Positions 47,692 to 59,094 of a stretch of DNA of 63,792 nt are shown piece after piece. The stretch comes from Byssochlamys sp. IMV 00236 (lineage: Eukaryota > Ascomycota > Eurotiomycetes > Eurotiales > Thermoascaceae): contig MSJH02000523.1 in assembly GCA_001931875.2 (NCBI GenBank), positions 1-63,792 on the forward strand. The letters are read 5' to 3'. Positions within the stretch are counted from its first letter, which is position 1. Every line of letters starts with the position of its first letter. Below the pieces are notes generated by a model, which saw nothing but the letters and a program-made list of their open reading frames with translations, had not been told where the DNA came from and did not search any database. The position numbers and the translations under genes are program-made.

Positions 47692-49655
47692 ATGCAGATT
47701 ACAAAAGCCAATTCCCCCAAAGCAACCAACACAGCTAAAAACATCACAAAGCCAGCCAATCTATCCAACATAAAGAAAGAAGAGTTAGTTAGGCTCATGA
47801 TGCAGTCTTTGATAGATCTTGGTTATCAGTAAGAAATACAAAAACCTTATTATTTCTTTTGCTCATTTTAGTTCAGAAATACAGCGACTTGCTTACAAGC
47901 AGAATCTGGCATCTCTTTGGAATCTGATATTGTATCTCACTTTCGCTCAAGTATTCTCAATGGCGACTGGTTTCTCGCCGAGACGTTATTAAGTGATATG
48001 CCCTTTGTGAATCATAATCCAAACGTGATAGCCAAAGTGCAGTTCTTGATTCGGCAGCAAAAGTTCCTCGAGCTACTCGAGCAAAATGAGACAATGAAAG
48101 CTCTTTATGTACTAAGAAATGAAATAACGCCCTTGGGAGAAAATACAGATCGACTTCATCAGCTATCCAGTCTTGTCTTGTGCTCATCAATAGAGGATGT
48201 CATGGCTCAAGCACAGTGGGATGGAACAAAGGGAAGTTCAAGGGAACAATTGTTGATTGAATTGCAAGGTAAAATACACACAAGTCATTTGAAAAGACCG
48301 TGTTGCTTATTTGCTTTGTCAGATTATATTGACTCTTCGGCAATGATACCAAAACACAGATTGTTGAGTTTAATCAACCAAGCGATCGAATGGCAAAAGC
48401 GACAGTGTCTTTATCACAATCCAAGAAGAGATATGGACTTTTCTCTGTTTTCAGATCACGTTTGCGATAGGTAAATACAAGATAAAAAGAAGAAAAATAT
48501 ATAGATCAGACAATAGTGATTCATAACAAACAACAGAGACGTCTTTCCGTCCCATATGATCAAAGTACTACATGGACATATAGATGAAATATGGCACGTC
48601 GCTTATTCAAATAATGGAAAATATCTTGCCTCCGTTTCAAAAGACAAATCATGCATTATATGGGATATGGAGGTAATATAAAGAGGTTTTGTTTTCAAAT
48701 GCTCAATACTAAAAGAGAGGAACCAGCTATTGGAACAGATGCAATCTTTTAGAAGCGAAGTAAGCGGATCTTACTGCGCTTGGTCTCCGGATGATTCAAA
48801 ATTACTCGTCTGCGGTACAGATAATGCAGTCAGACTATGGGATCCCCTGAATGGTGTCTTGCTACATACATTCACTCAGCATAAAGATCAAGTGACAAGT
48901 GCTGTATGGCTTCCAGATAACGAACACTTTATCACAGGTGCATGTGAAAAAGTGATGTGTCTTTGGGTAAGGGTTTTTTTAATGCTTTTTTTTTAATCAT
49001 GTTGCTTATTATTCCATAGAATGTGGATAATGGTTCACCCATTGCGCGATGGCCTGTTCAGCGTACGACAGACATGAAGATCACCAAAGACGGCAAGAAG
49101 TTGGTGACGATCGGATTAGATAAATGTATCACCACATATGATGTCGATGGTCTAAGGATCACTGAAGTTGCCAAGATCACAGAAGAAGGAACTATCACGT
49201 CACTTTCAATCACAAAAGATGGTAAATTTGCACTTGTCAATATTCAAGATGTGCAAGAAATACATTTATGGGACTTGGACGCACAGAGATTGGTTCATAC
49301 ATATACTGGGCAAAGACAGAATGAATATATCATTCGATCTACAATAGGCGGAACAGATGAATCACTTATTTTAAGCGGCAGTGAAGGTAAGTCAAAACAA
49401 AAGAAAGAAAGGGGAAAGAAATTGACACATTTTTATAGATAATCGTGTCTATATTTGGAGTCGTGATCATGAAACATTATTGGAAGCATTGGAAGGACAT
49501 GACAATACGGTAAATTGTATTAGCTGGCGTCCGACTGAACCAATGCAGTATGTATCTGCAGGAGATGATCATACAATCCGAGTGTAAGTTATCTAACAGG
49601 TTCTCCTTTCTTTTTTTTTTAACTTTTTTATAGTTGGGGAGCAAAGAGGGTCTAA
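47692..49655 (+). CDS. WDR26/GID7-type CTLH-WD40 protein
   Basis: This is the propeller subunit of the GID/CTLH E3 ubiquitin ligase, which in yeast degrades gluconeogenic enzymes. The start at 47692 gives MQITKANSPKATNTAK. LVRLMMQSLIDLGY (LisH) and the CTLH block follow (SSILNGDWFLAETLL, FLIRQQKFLELLEQNETMKA, LYVLRNEITPLGENTDRLHQ, LVLCSSIEDVMAQAQWDG). The family element RLLSLINQAIEWQKRQCLYH leads into the blades KVLHGHIDEIWHVAYSNNGK, NAVRLWDPLNGVLLHTF and SGSEDNRVYIW, ending GDDHTIRVWGAKRV. At least five short introns are present. Neighbours on both sides are mobile-element debris, but all domains are complete. The stop is only 284 bp from the 3' end of the decayed minus-strand Fanzor. Confidence 0.93.
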
Positions 49656-49931
49656 TGTATTTTTTTTTTGTCTGAAATAAAAACTATTCTGGCTGAGCGC
49701 ATTATTTATTACAGAAATTCAATGAAATATATTACATTTTATATACTTGAAGTTGACAACATTTCACTAAAGGGAGTGTCTGAGTCGTTCTTCTCCTTTT
49801 GTTATTGCACTCACTCATATCACCCCAACATTTTTTGATTGGATAAGCTAATAAGACGTTAGTATTTTCTTTTCGAATCAAAATAGAATAAAATACTTAC
49901 AGGTGCAAAGGGCCAAACTAGTGACTTGATA

Positions 49932-49947
49932 GTGCTGGTTAAAGCAC
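49932..49947 (-). ncRNA. Candidate hairpin at the stop of the second Fanzor
   Basis: A five-pair stem (GTGCT/AGCAC) with a six-base loop overlaps the stop codon of the decayed Fanzor. Loop length matches the hairpin after the plus-strand copy. Function is not shown. Confidence 0.25.
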
Positions 49948-51735
49948 CCTACTAAATGCAGCATGTGTTGATCTAATATCACAGTTGCTGTTAACATAAT
50001 CTGTAAGAATCGATTGAATATTCAATGCTGCGTTGATGTCTCGGTTCCAGACCTATCATTGGATGGAGTTGACAATATTAAAATAGAATAAATCAATACC
50101 TAACTAGTTGTAACTAAGCAAAGTAACTTACCAAGATTCCACCATGAGCATTACCAGCTGAACACTGTGTGCAAAGTTTCAACGGGTATACAATGGGGTC
50201 ATAGCCTATTTTGTAAATGTTTAGGTAATGACATAAGCTTGAAGCGTTCAAAGTTTGGCAGATATACCTGTTTGCGTTTTATTGAGACAGAGACTGGATC
50301 GAGTAATAATATTATTGCGATCATCTATACACCGTTTAACACGATGTTTCTCTAAATGCAGTCTAATCATCTTTTTTCTAGGAATTAAATCGAAGTCAAT
50401 ATCTTGTACAGCTATGAATATTAATAATATTTGCATACCTATGATTGCAGTCAAATCCTCTTTCAGGCACAACAATATTCTGTAAATCGTTTTTGCAATG
50501 GCTGCCAACTCTTGACGTCCTGTATTTATCAACTAATATTACTATCCCTTTTTTTTTTTTTTTTTTTTTGATAAATGTCTGCGTAACTTCTATTGTCTGT
50601 CTTAGACGTAATTGCATATTTTTGTAAATTCATTTTACCTTGGAGGGTGTAGGAGTAAATGAACGCATAGAGCTTGGAAGAGTTGCATCGCCATATGCAA
50701 AAATGACTCTCTTATCGTGTTGACCTTTAAAAGTAAGGAAGTAACTTAGTATAATGTCTCTTTTGTATAAACTTTTAATCTGAAATATATACCCGTATAA
50801 TTCATGGGCAACAGGAAGAAGAGGCGTCGGACATTCAAAGGTTGGGGATCTGTGTATAATAATGCTATTTGTTGCATGATTTGTTGAAAATAAAGAAATT
50901 ATGGTAAGCTATCATTGATCGAAAAACATTTGCGCTTTCTAGCTTATTTACCAATACTAAACACATTTATAGGTGTCCAAGTTTGTTTTTTATATTCCAA
51001 GAAGAATCCCTTGAAAACTACAAAGATGTTTCTTCTAATATTTCTAGTCAAATGAAGCCCGACGTCTTTATGATATAATATTCACGAGTTGTACGCAATT
51101 TAAATGTTTATTCATGCTTATTTGTAACAGCACTTGTAGTATATGAGGTCGCTAGATGACCATGGAGTGCATCGATTTCAGGTATATCATATAGATATTG
51201 ACCTATGGAGCATAATGAACGAATGTGAATACAAATTAAGCGTGTTCCATATATTACCATTGTTTGGATTTTTTCGACAGATGTCAAAAATGTTAAAACA
51301 GTTTTGTATACATTGAATGAAGCTCTATAAAAAAAAAACGCACATTCAGCCAATTCTGTTAATAATGTTATAACGGAAAATCTATAGACTAAACGTTACA
51401 GCACGGCGGACACTCCCTTCACTACGGACGACAGCGCAGTAACAATGACTCCAAAATCTCTCTGACATTACATCTGGATATGTTGTATCGTCTCGAAACC
51501 AATTTTCTACCCAGAAATATACATAGTACAACGCTAGATTCATGGCATCCCGTGTTAGAATAGAGTATTCTTCTGCAATTTTACGGACCACTTGCTATTA
51601 TGGAGAGATTATTATATACTTTTTATGAAATATAAAGAAGATGTTGATACTTACTCGATATTGTTTATAGTGTTGGTTTAATAGCGAGCTTAATTTGCAT
51701 TTTCTGATGATTTGTCGCTGCACATCACCAGCCAT
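49939..51735 (-). pseudogene. Decayed Fanzor (TnpB-like), catalytic Glu lost
   Basis: Minus-strand exons give MAGDVQRQIIRKCKLSSLL, QVVRKIAEEYSILTRDAMNL, a DPG-equivalent region now reading IDALHGHLATSYTTS, then TTREYYIIKTSGF (EYY block), VIFAYGDATLPSSMR, VDKYRTSRVGSHCKN and, after further introns, KLCTQCSAGN and VWNRDINAALNIQSI. Relative to the plus-strand copy the RuvC-II Glu is Lys (DKY for DEY), the first zinc Cys is Gly, and DPG has become DAL. Stops fall between blocks, including one just before the EYY block. An intron at about 50046-50130 and a post-stop intron with a perfect TACTAAC branch site (49859-49915) are still readable. So this is an old, intron-containing copy, no longer a nuclease. 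Confidence 0.85.
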
Positions 51736-52367
51736 TTTTATAAGTTGACTTCTACTATTGAATTACTTGTTGAATAAAACTTTAAGCTTAAAAAAAGAAA
51801 TAAAAGGGAAAGAATATAATAATTCATTTGTGCAGACATTGGCTTTTATATATTCTTTGTTCTCTTCCTTTCTCATTTCTTTGTTCTTTTTTAAGGAGCT
51901 AACTATACTTTATAGTGACGCAGCAAAATGTTGTACTACTGACAATTTCTTTGTTCAAAAGAAGAAGGGTAATTAAACGCAGTATAGTTTATTCTGCAGG
52001 TAGTTTGTATATAAAAAGAGAACGTAAAGTAATTACAGTAGCAATTTCCTATAAAGCGTTTCTAAAAACATATACTCAAGAGTAGGTATTCTTAAGCTTA
52101 TTATCTTTTCTTGATTCAAGGGAGTGCACACCATGATATCAATGACTTCATCCAATCCCATGGCGATATAATTACCTCTTGGAACAACACGGCAGACACT
52201 CAAACAGAAATTGAACAGGATCTCTTCTCCAGTTCAACAAAGTCAAGCATAGGAAACGCATCACATATATTTTCAGAAAAATACTACGTTTGTAAGGAAC
52301 AAGAGAAAAACAGGGGCTAAAAGAAGACCGGAGAAAAACCTAATCTAGAAATAGAAGAGATCTTCAG
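51736..52367 (+). other. Interval with short unknown ORF before poly(A)
   Basis: An open stretch at 52111-52320 (70 codons) has no recognised domain and ends 48 bp before a long poly(A) run. It could be the 3' end of a retrotransposed copy, but no parent is known to me. Confidence 0.3.

Positions 52368-52424
<57 letters not shown>
52368..52424. repeat. 57-nt uninterrupted poly(A) tract
   Basis: An A57 run, counted directly. On plus it follows a short ORF and may be a retrotransposition tail or an expanded microsatellite. Its length is also prone to sequencing error. Confidence 0.9.
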
Positions 52425-52429
<5 letters not shown>

Positions 52430-52745
52430 CAGATACAGCACTATTTCTATTGCCACAGCATCTTAGAAGGGAGTCAAATTTTCCATGCTGAGGAGAATGA
52501 TCATGAAAGCGTGAGTGGAAACGTTAAGCAATGGCTTTAAATATGTTTTTTCAAAGCTGTAAGCGACTGTTATGAAAGACAGCCAGCTTAAATCTTGTGA
52601 GACTGTATGTATCTACCAAGATATAAAAAGTTTAAAATACAGCATACTATACGTCTTATTCGTAATATGCTTATTTATACAGTCTATCATAGTAATCTCT
52701 GCTTATGTACCTCAAATGGCTGAATGTGTTGAAGAACAAGCAGCT

Positions 52746-53290
52746 TCAGGAAAAAAGATCTCTTATCCTTTCATTAAAATGGTGTTGAATTGCAGCTCTT
52801 ATATCTCTTCTACCATAGTCTTCACGTAACTTTTGCAATATAGCTTCCTTTGTATTATTGGATAAAGGCAAAAAAGGGATATCATCAAGGCTTCCGATAA
52901 GATGATTATGCTTACTATAAAGCTTAATGGTGTCCTGATTAGGTGTTATGAAATAACAGGTGACAATAGCATAGCATCTGCAATTGATCTTCTTGCTTGG
53001 TTTCTGAATTGGCCGGTTTTTAGATGGTTCGTCTTCTGTTTGTACACCAATACGACTCTTATAGACTTCAGATCTATGGCATATGTACTTAATTTTCCAA
53101 ATGATGCTTCCTCTTGTTACGCGTTTTGGCATAGAGTTGACCTTCTTCGTTTAAAGTAGACATATCACCATTCGTCTTGTTCTTATAAATCCAACATACT
53201 GGATAATAGGCAGGTGAATTTTCAATGATATTTTTCCAAGAGTCAATATCATCAGTAGTTTCCCTAGGAAAGGGGTGTGTATTGTTCTAA
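52746..53290 (-). pseudogene. Mutator-like element zinc-finger N-terminal fragment
   Basis: On minus an upstream reading SWKNIIENSPAYYPVCWIY, EEGQLYAKTR shifts frame and continues as GSIIWKIKYICHRSEVYKS, KINCRCYAIVTCYFI, YSKHNHLIGSLDDIPFLPLS and LREDYGRRDIRAAIQHHF. The C ... CRC ... HNH spacing and the following helix resemble the WRKY/GCM- or FLYWCH-like zinc finger at the start of Mutator-type (MULE) transposases that are common in Mucorales. The DDE transposase core is absent. It is truncated and broken by at least one frameshift. Confidence 0.55.
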
Positions 53291-53542
53291 AAATAAGCTC
53301 TTAGACACGATTATTATTCTTTAATAAAAGGGGAACAAGTGGAAAGAGAATTAATGATCACAACATCAAAGAATAAAAGAATTTAAAGTTCAGAAAGAGG
53401 GCAAATAAGGGCATGCTTTTGTTATTGACTGCGTCATCAGAATTGACTTTTTCGGAGATTCAATGAAGGACTAGCTTTTCTTGCTTTTCAACATTTTTTT
53501 TTCTTACTCTTACTCCACTATAACAAAAAAATAGCATTAAAG

Positions 53543-54042
53543 ATGTCGTCCAAAGTTCAAAAGATTATGGTTCAACCCATTGTAAATATTATCAATAACG
53601 TCAAAGATAAACAAAATTAACTTTATTCATTAGAACCTTATTTTTAGATACCTGCAAAATGTGAGTCAATGAGGGGGTCAACGTAATACTTTTTAGCAAT
53701 GTCATATTTACACAATATATCCTTTGAACATTTATATAGAAATCAAGAGTACAGATTTGGCTATTTGAAAAGACTGATTTGAGAATTGAAGGACAAATTA
53801 TTGTAAATAGAGGAATATACAATATTTGAATATAGATTGACGCGTGAATAACATTTTAGGGGTTTGATGAATTCATGAATTTGGTACTTGAAGCTGCTGA
53901 AGAAGTTGACGTAAAGAACCAAACTAGAGTCAAGATTGGTAATATATAAAGAGAGAAAGCTTTAAGAAAGAGTTTACTAATATATTATCTAGGACGCATC
54001 TTACTAAAGGGAGACAACATTACACTGATACAAGCAGCCTAA
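53543..54042 (+). CDS. Small nuclear ribonucleoprotein E (SmE)
   Basis: SmE is a subunit of the Sm ring on U1, U2, U4 and U5 snRNAs. Five exons are needed: 53543-53581, 53634-53660, 53740-53802, 53860-53938 and 53993-54042. Spliced together they give 85 residues. The reading is MSSKVQKIMVQPI, NLIFRYLQN, KSRVQIWLFEKTDLRIEGQI, GFDEFMNLVLEAAEEVDVKN, TRVKIG, RILLKGDNITLIQAA. Both Sm motifs are complete and the length is that of the family. The single long ORF caller frames miss it because exons are only 27-79 nt. The stop at 54040-54042 is 372 bp from the stop of the convergent GPI-anchored protein gene. Confidence 0.96.
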
Positions 54043-54414
54043 CAAAAAGATGTATTAGCGCCACTCTCGGGACGCACACACACACAAAAACCCACACACA
54101 TATATAATTGAGATGTATACAATAAAACGGCTTTTTTTTTTGCATAAATCATCAAGAGGGAGGGGGAAAGCGACCATATGCTTGGTTAACTTTTTTGTCA
54201 TTTTGACATGATTTTTCCTTTTTTTTCTTGGGTACCAAGTTACACACTATGCTTCACATTGTCAAATAAACAAAAGAGAGATTTTTGGCTTTAAAAGAAA
54301 AAAAAAAGGTATAATATATTAATGTTTTATATAAAAAAAATTAGATATACTCTGAGGGCAGTGTGTATGTTTAGAATATAAAATTTTTAAAAAGATCACA
54401 CTTTAACAACTCCT
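54043..54414. other. Convergent 3' intergenic interval
   Basis: AT-rich with several homopolymer tracts and a short CA run (54076-54100). It lies between two stop codons, so it should hold both terminators. Confidence 0.4.
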
Positions 54415-55204
54415 TTAAAAGAGAGCGGCAGCAACAGCACCAGCAGCGGCAATAGCACCCATGGCAGCGACGTTCTTGTTGGCGCTGGAAGGAGTCTTGG
54501 CGGGAGTAGAAGAGGCAGCAGCGCTAGAACCAGCAGGAGCAGAGCTACCAGCAGCAGAGGAAGCAGCAGCAGGCTTGGAAGCAGCGGGAGCAGAGCTGGC
54601 AGCAGCAGGTGCAGAGGAAGCAGGAGCGCTAGAAGAGGCACCAGAAGAAGGCTTACCAGAAGCAGAGGCAGCAGGTGCAGAAGAGGCAGCACCAGTAGAG
54701 TTGCCAGCGGAGGCACCTAATGAACATGTAAATATAAAATGTTAATTTCTCGTTATTCCTATCTTACCAGCAGCCTTAATGGTGAAGAAAGGAGTGTAGG
54801 TGACATCGGGGCTCTTGCCAAAGCTCAAGGCGTCTATGGTCAACAAGATAAAATTAGGCTCGAATTTTTTTTTTTAATTTTTTTTCTCGGATTTCCTTTC
54901 ACTTACAGTCAGTACCAGCAGGGAGGTCGGCAGGGATGTTCCAGTTGTAAGTACCGGGAGCAGTGGGGACGTTGTCAGCAACATGACCATTGACGACAGG
55001 AACAAGAGCATTAGGATCACCATGAACAAGGTCGATAGAAGAGATGGTGTCGTGGCCAGGGTTAGTAGTCCATGTGATGACAGTAGTTGTACCAGCAGTA
55101 AGGACTTGGTCCTTGGTAGGAGCATGGGGAGTGATGGGAGCAGTGGTTTGAGCAGAGACTACAGCAATAGCAAGAGCAGCAATGGCAGCAACAATGGACT
55201 TCAT
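54415..55204 (-). CDS. KRE9/KNH-like GPI-anchored cell-surface protein
   Basis: A secreted, probably GPI-anchored, wall or membrane protein. The start at 55204 gives MKSIVAAIAALAIAVVSAQ, a clear signal peptide with Ala-x-Ala-type cleavage. A beta-sandwich segment follows (APTKDQVLTAGTTTVITWTT, APGTYNWNIPADLPAGTD, then ALSFGKSPDVTYTPFFTIKA), matching the Ser-Thr-rich GPI-anchored (KRE9-like) N-terminal domain. A long Ala/Ser/Pro low-complexity stalk ends in a hydrophobic tail (AAMGAIAAAGAVAAAL) before the stop at 54415-54417, fitting a GPI-anchor signal. Two introns are present. The role in beta-glucan assembly is inferred from the domain alone. Confidence 0.85.
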
Positions 55205-56924
55205 CTCTTTATAAAAAGGAAAGGTAGAGGAGAATTGAACAAAAAGGAAAAAAAAAAGGATCGCGAATGGAAAAAAAAGCTGGTTTTTATATGCCTCTTT
55301 TTATTTTGTGTTCTGGAGACAGATTGCGAGACAGAGAGTCAGAGGGAGAGTCGAGAAAAAAGGAACCAAAAGGAAGAGTTACACCGTGCAGCTATTTGAT
55401 CCCAGAACTTGTTGTACAAAGGATCAACGAACAAAAATAGAGAGAAGAGAAGACAAGGAACTGAAGTGATAATATTATTAGCTTGAGGCAAAAGGACTTT
55501 CCTTTGGGCTTTTTTTCTTTCTTGGGCCTGCAAAGGATGATTATGTCTATTTTAAAGTCTATTTAAAATAGAGAATTTATTTCCTTTTTAAAGTTGTGCG
55601 ACGAATTTATATTTGGATTATTCACTTTTTCGACTTCCGTTTATATATCGATGTTATACACATTTTATATTGTGATTGTAATTTGTGTGAATCATAATCT
55701 GTGATGATCATTGCGATAATACTAGGTTGCTATGGCATCCGTGATAAAATGACTGGCTTATTGCATGTATCAAGTTTAATTTGCATGTACATGCACCATG
55801 ATAGAATTGAATCATGAAAGAGACCAACTATGCGGGGGAGAAAGAGAGAGAAGGGAAGGTCATGTTCTCCTAGGAGATAGTTGTCACTGTAATGGATTAC
55901 CAGTGATGATCATCAATTTCTGGGCCATTCAGTTACTATGGAGATGGTTGCTTAAAAGGCAGTGACGAGTGTATACTCATACTAATGTACGTAATAAAGC
56001 AAAATGATGATACAAAATTATTTGATAAGCAATAAATCAGGCCGTGGGGCCTAATAAACTATATCAAGGAACAAAACACACACGCACTCCTTATAGTAAC
56101 TCTAATACTCATTTTAGCCACCCCAAATAACGTAAACCACTACAAGTTTGACAGAATGGATGAGTCTTAAATAATGTCACAATGCCTCCACGGACCTTCA
56201 TGCTGTTACTTTAATAAGCTATAATAAATATCTGCCCATTTATATAATCTTGCCTAATATTTCTTTGGATCCGATTTGATCTAGAAAAAAAAAGTTACAG
56301 CCAGGTCAATTCACTATTGGGCTGTTACCAATGGAGCGGGACATGAGAACAGTAAGGGAACATGACACTGCCCGATGAATATATGCAAGGTTGTTTTTTT
56401 TTTTAAAAAAAAAAAAAAAGAGAGAGAGAGAGGATGACCCTGCTTTGACAATGTCATAAGTTGTTTGATGCATCAAACCAGAAGGTTTTTTTTTACTCAA
56501 CAATAGGTTCGCTGCAATATCAAAAGTGCGCAATGTACTACATCAAATGCTTACCCCGTACGAATCAGAGGGCTTAAACCAGCGGTTCAGGCTGCACATT
56601 TTTTTTTTTTTACTCATGGTCTTAGGTAAGGATGACATTAACCCAAAAAGGAGAGGGGAGATAAAGTAGGAGAAGCGGAGAGGATATTGAACATGAGAAA
56701 GGAGGAGGGGTTGGATAAGAAGATATGAAGAATAAATGAATTAAAGAAAAAGAAAAGAGAAGAGAGAGAGAGGAATGTTTATTAAGACAAGCTGAATATA
56801 AACTTTTTTTTTTTACATCTACTCGGATACTTTATATACACACATAAGCACTTGACAAACAAATAATTTTTCTTTTTCTTTTTTCTTCTTGCCCTGAGCT
56901 TAGAATAATACATAAAAGGAGGGG
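55205..56924. other. Long intergenic interval with palindrome cluster
   Basis: No conserved gene was seen in 1.7 kb. Three short palindromes lie close together at 55867-55915 (CTCCTAGGAG; an interrupted TCACTG...CAGTGA; TGATGATCATCA). A purine-rich stretch (56650-56775) precedes the Sec2-like gene. Confidence 0.4.
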
Positions 56925-58026
56925 ATGAGTTCAATAGAAGACGAAATACCCATTCCGTCAGCAAGAATAGAAGAATATGAATCAAGTCTTTTTGAACAAG
57001 AGTTTACAGAAGAGGACGTCTTACCATTTTTATTACAAGCACAAGATATTATCAGTAAACTAGAATCTAGAGTGGTTGAACTAGAAAAGGATTTATCTGT
57101 ACAAACATCTTTTATCATCTCTATTTTATACTAAACCCATATTCATAGACTATTCACTGTAAATATGAACACGATAAAAATGAATGGCTCATTGGCTTAT
57201 CACAAAAGGACCAATACATAAACCACTTGACGAGCAAATTGAGTAAAATAGAATTCAACAGTAAAGAGACAATCATTTTATTATCTGATTTAAATATAAA
57301 TGACGAAGAACAAGTAAAGTCTGCTGTCAACTTGTCTTTACAGTATTTGAGACAAGCACAGACCATAAAACAAGAAGAACCCGATGATTTAGAAGAAGGT
57401 GAGCTCGAACGTAGACAGGCCGCCGTAGTTGAGTGGTCATCAAGAACACAAGATATACCAGATAATTCCATGTCACATAACGAAGAAGAACCTTTGAACC
57501 TCATGGATGGCCTTTCTTCTTCCTCAACTGGTTCCGCGCATGTTACATATAATACCAAAAGCATCTATAACCATCCTCATGTCGTAGACGAGGAAGAAAA
57601 TCAGTTTTGCATGAACTGTAAGCAGTTGCTGGCACAGTTGGACGAGCAAATAGAACAAAAGGCATACCTAAAGAGAGATTTAGGATCCTTAGCAGCAGCT
57701 TTATCAGAACAAGAAGAAATAAGATCCAATATCGAACAAGACAAGGAAGCACTGGAGGAAGATGTCGCAGGCATCACCTTACAGTTATTCTCGGCCTTGA
57801 ATCAGATTTTGATGGAAGAAGTTACAGAAAGAGACCATATCGTACAACTCAATCGTGAATTTACCAACAAGTTTACTTATTTACTGGACAACTGGGACGC
57901 GAGAGACTCGAAGCTGAAAGAGATGAAAGAACTGCTGATTCAGTTAGATTCTGCTGTACATCAAAGTGTCAGTACCTCAGCTACGTTCACCCGAAGATTC
58001 TCTCAACAAAATGCAGCTCCTATGCT

Positions 58027-58057
<31 letters not shown>

Positions 58058-58912
58058 GCAATGAGTGGCAACAGCAGTATGCAAAAGCGCCTCTCTTCTC
58101 ACCGCCGTACTCCAAGCTTTCAACAACAGATACACAATACGATTCAGATTGATGGATACGCTTTATCTGAATTTCAACAACATCTCAAGGCCTTGACCTC
58201 CTCCAATCAACCTATACCTTCTACTCCATTTGTAAAACGTGTGTTTAGTGAAGATATCGAGCCCTGTTTATTCTCTCAGCAGTCAAACAATAACTGGTGG
58301 AAGTCGACCTGGTTCAAAAAGAAGCTATTGGACGCTATCTCCAAGAACAAGTGCGAAATCCAATACTGGAATGGTACTTACTCCACGACAAGCTATATGT
58401 CGGCAACAACAACATCTTCTTCCTCTGTCACTTCAAGTGCAAGCCATGTATCGAGTGGTTCAAATAACGTACCGATGCCTCCAAAGACAAAATGTGTCTC
58501 CTGCAACGTCCTCCGTGTCTGTGAATTCAGGTTACGGTTACCGCCCGCAAGCAACCCTTGGCTACCGATTGATAGATTTTGCAGAGATAAGATTATAGCT
58601 GTCTGTGGCTACTATAGCTTTATGAACAATTTGAAATCATTATCGACATCGAGTACATTATTGAATACCTTCAAGCAAGTAATGTATCACAGACGAAGAA
58701 TGACCTTATCAAGAGTAGGCTCTGTCAGCTTATTTGAAGACTTGGAAGACTTGGAAGACAATAGAAAGCACTCTAGAAGATATCGTGGAAATAGAGAGAG
58801 TGTCGTATTGGACCATTCAGGAAGCAATAGCGATAGTGGAAGTGTAGTAAGCGTCAGTGATTTGCAAGGATTAGAAGGAACAGCTGCAAGTCAAATCGTT
58901 ATAGTCCATTAG
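56925..58912 (+). CDS. Sec2/Rabin8-type Rab guanine nucleotide exchange factor
   Basis: It activates a Sec4/Rab8-type GTPase on post-Golgi vesicles for exocytosis. The first exon (MSSIEDEIPIPSARI) splices after DLS to TIHCKYEHDKNEWLIGLSQK. A coiled coil follows (QLLAQLDEQIEQKAYLKRDL, LEEDVAGITLQLFSALNQIL, MEEVTERDHIVQLNREF) with the LxxxLFxxxNxxL-type signature of the Sec2 GEF helix. After a Thr/Ser-rich spacer, the C-terminal block VFSEDIEPCLFSQQS, TKCVSCNVLRVCEFRL, IDRFCRDKIIAVCGYYSFM and RRRMTLSRVGSVSLFED matches the Rabin8/GRAB C-terminal region. The poly-Thr run (58028-58055) reflects an ACA repeat. It is one long exon plus a leader exon. Polarised tip growth is a plausible cellular role. 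Confidence 0.82.
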
Positions 58913-59094
58913 AATATACCTCTCTCTTTCTTTCTTTCTCTCTTTAAAATACCACCCACACATACCTTATATGTCTTTTAACCAATCATTTTAAACATTA
59001 CTGCATAAAGCTGTCACTCCTTATCAATCAGCTTTTTTTCTTTCTGTCTTTTGTTGTTTTTTTCTTTTTCTTTAATAACAACAGTATAAAACTA

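Noticed and set aside
54396..54745. Overlapping ORFs in the Ala/Ser stalk
   Set aside because: They are frame shadows of the repetitive GPI-anchored protein stalk.
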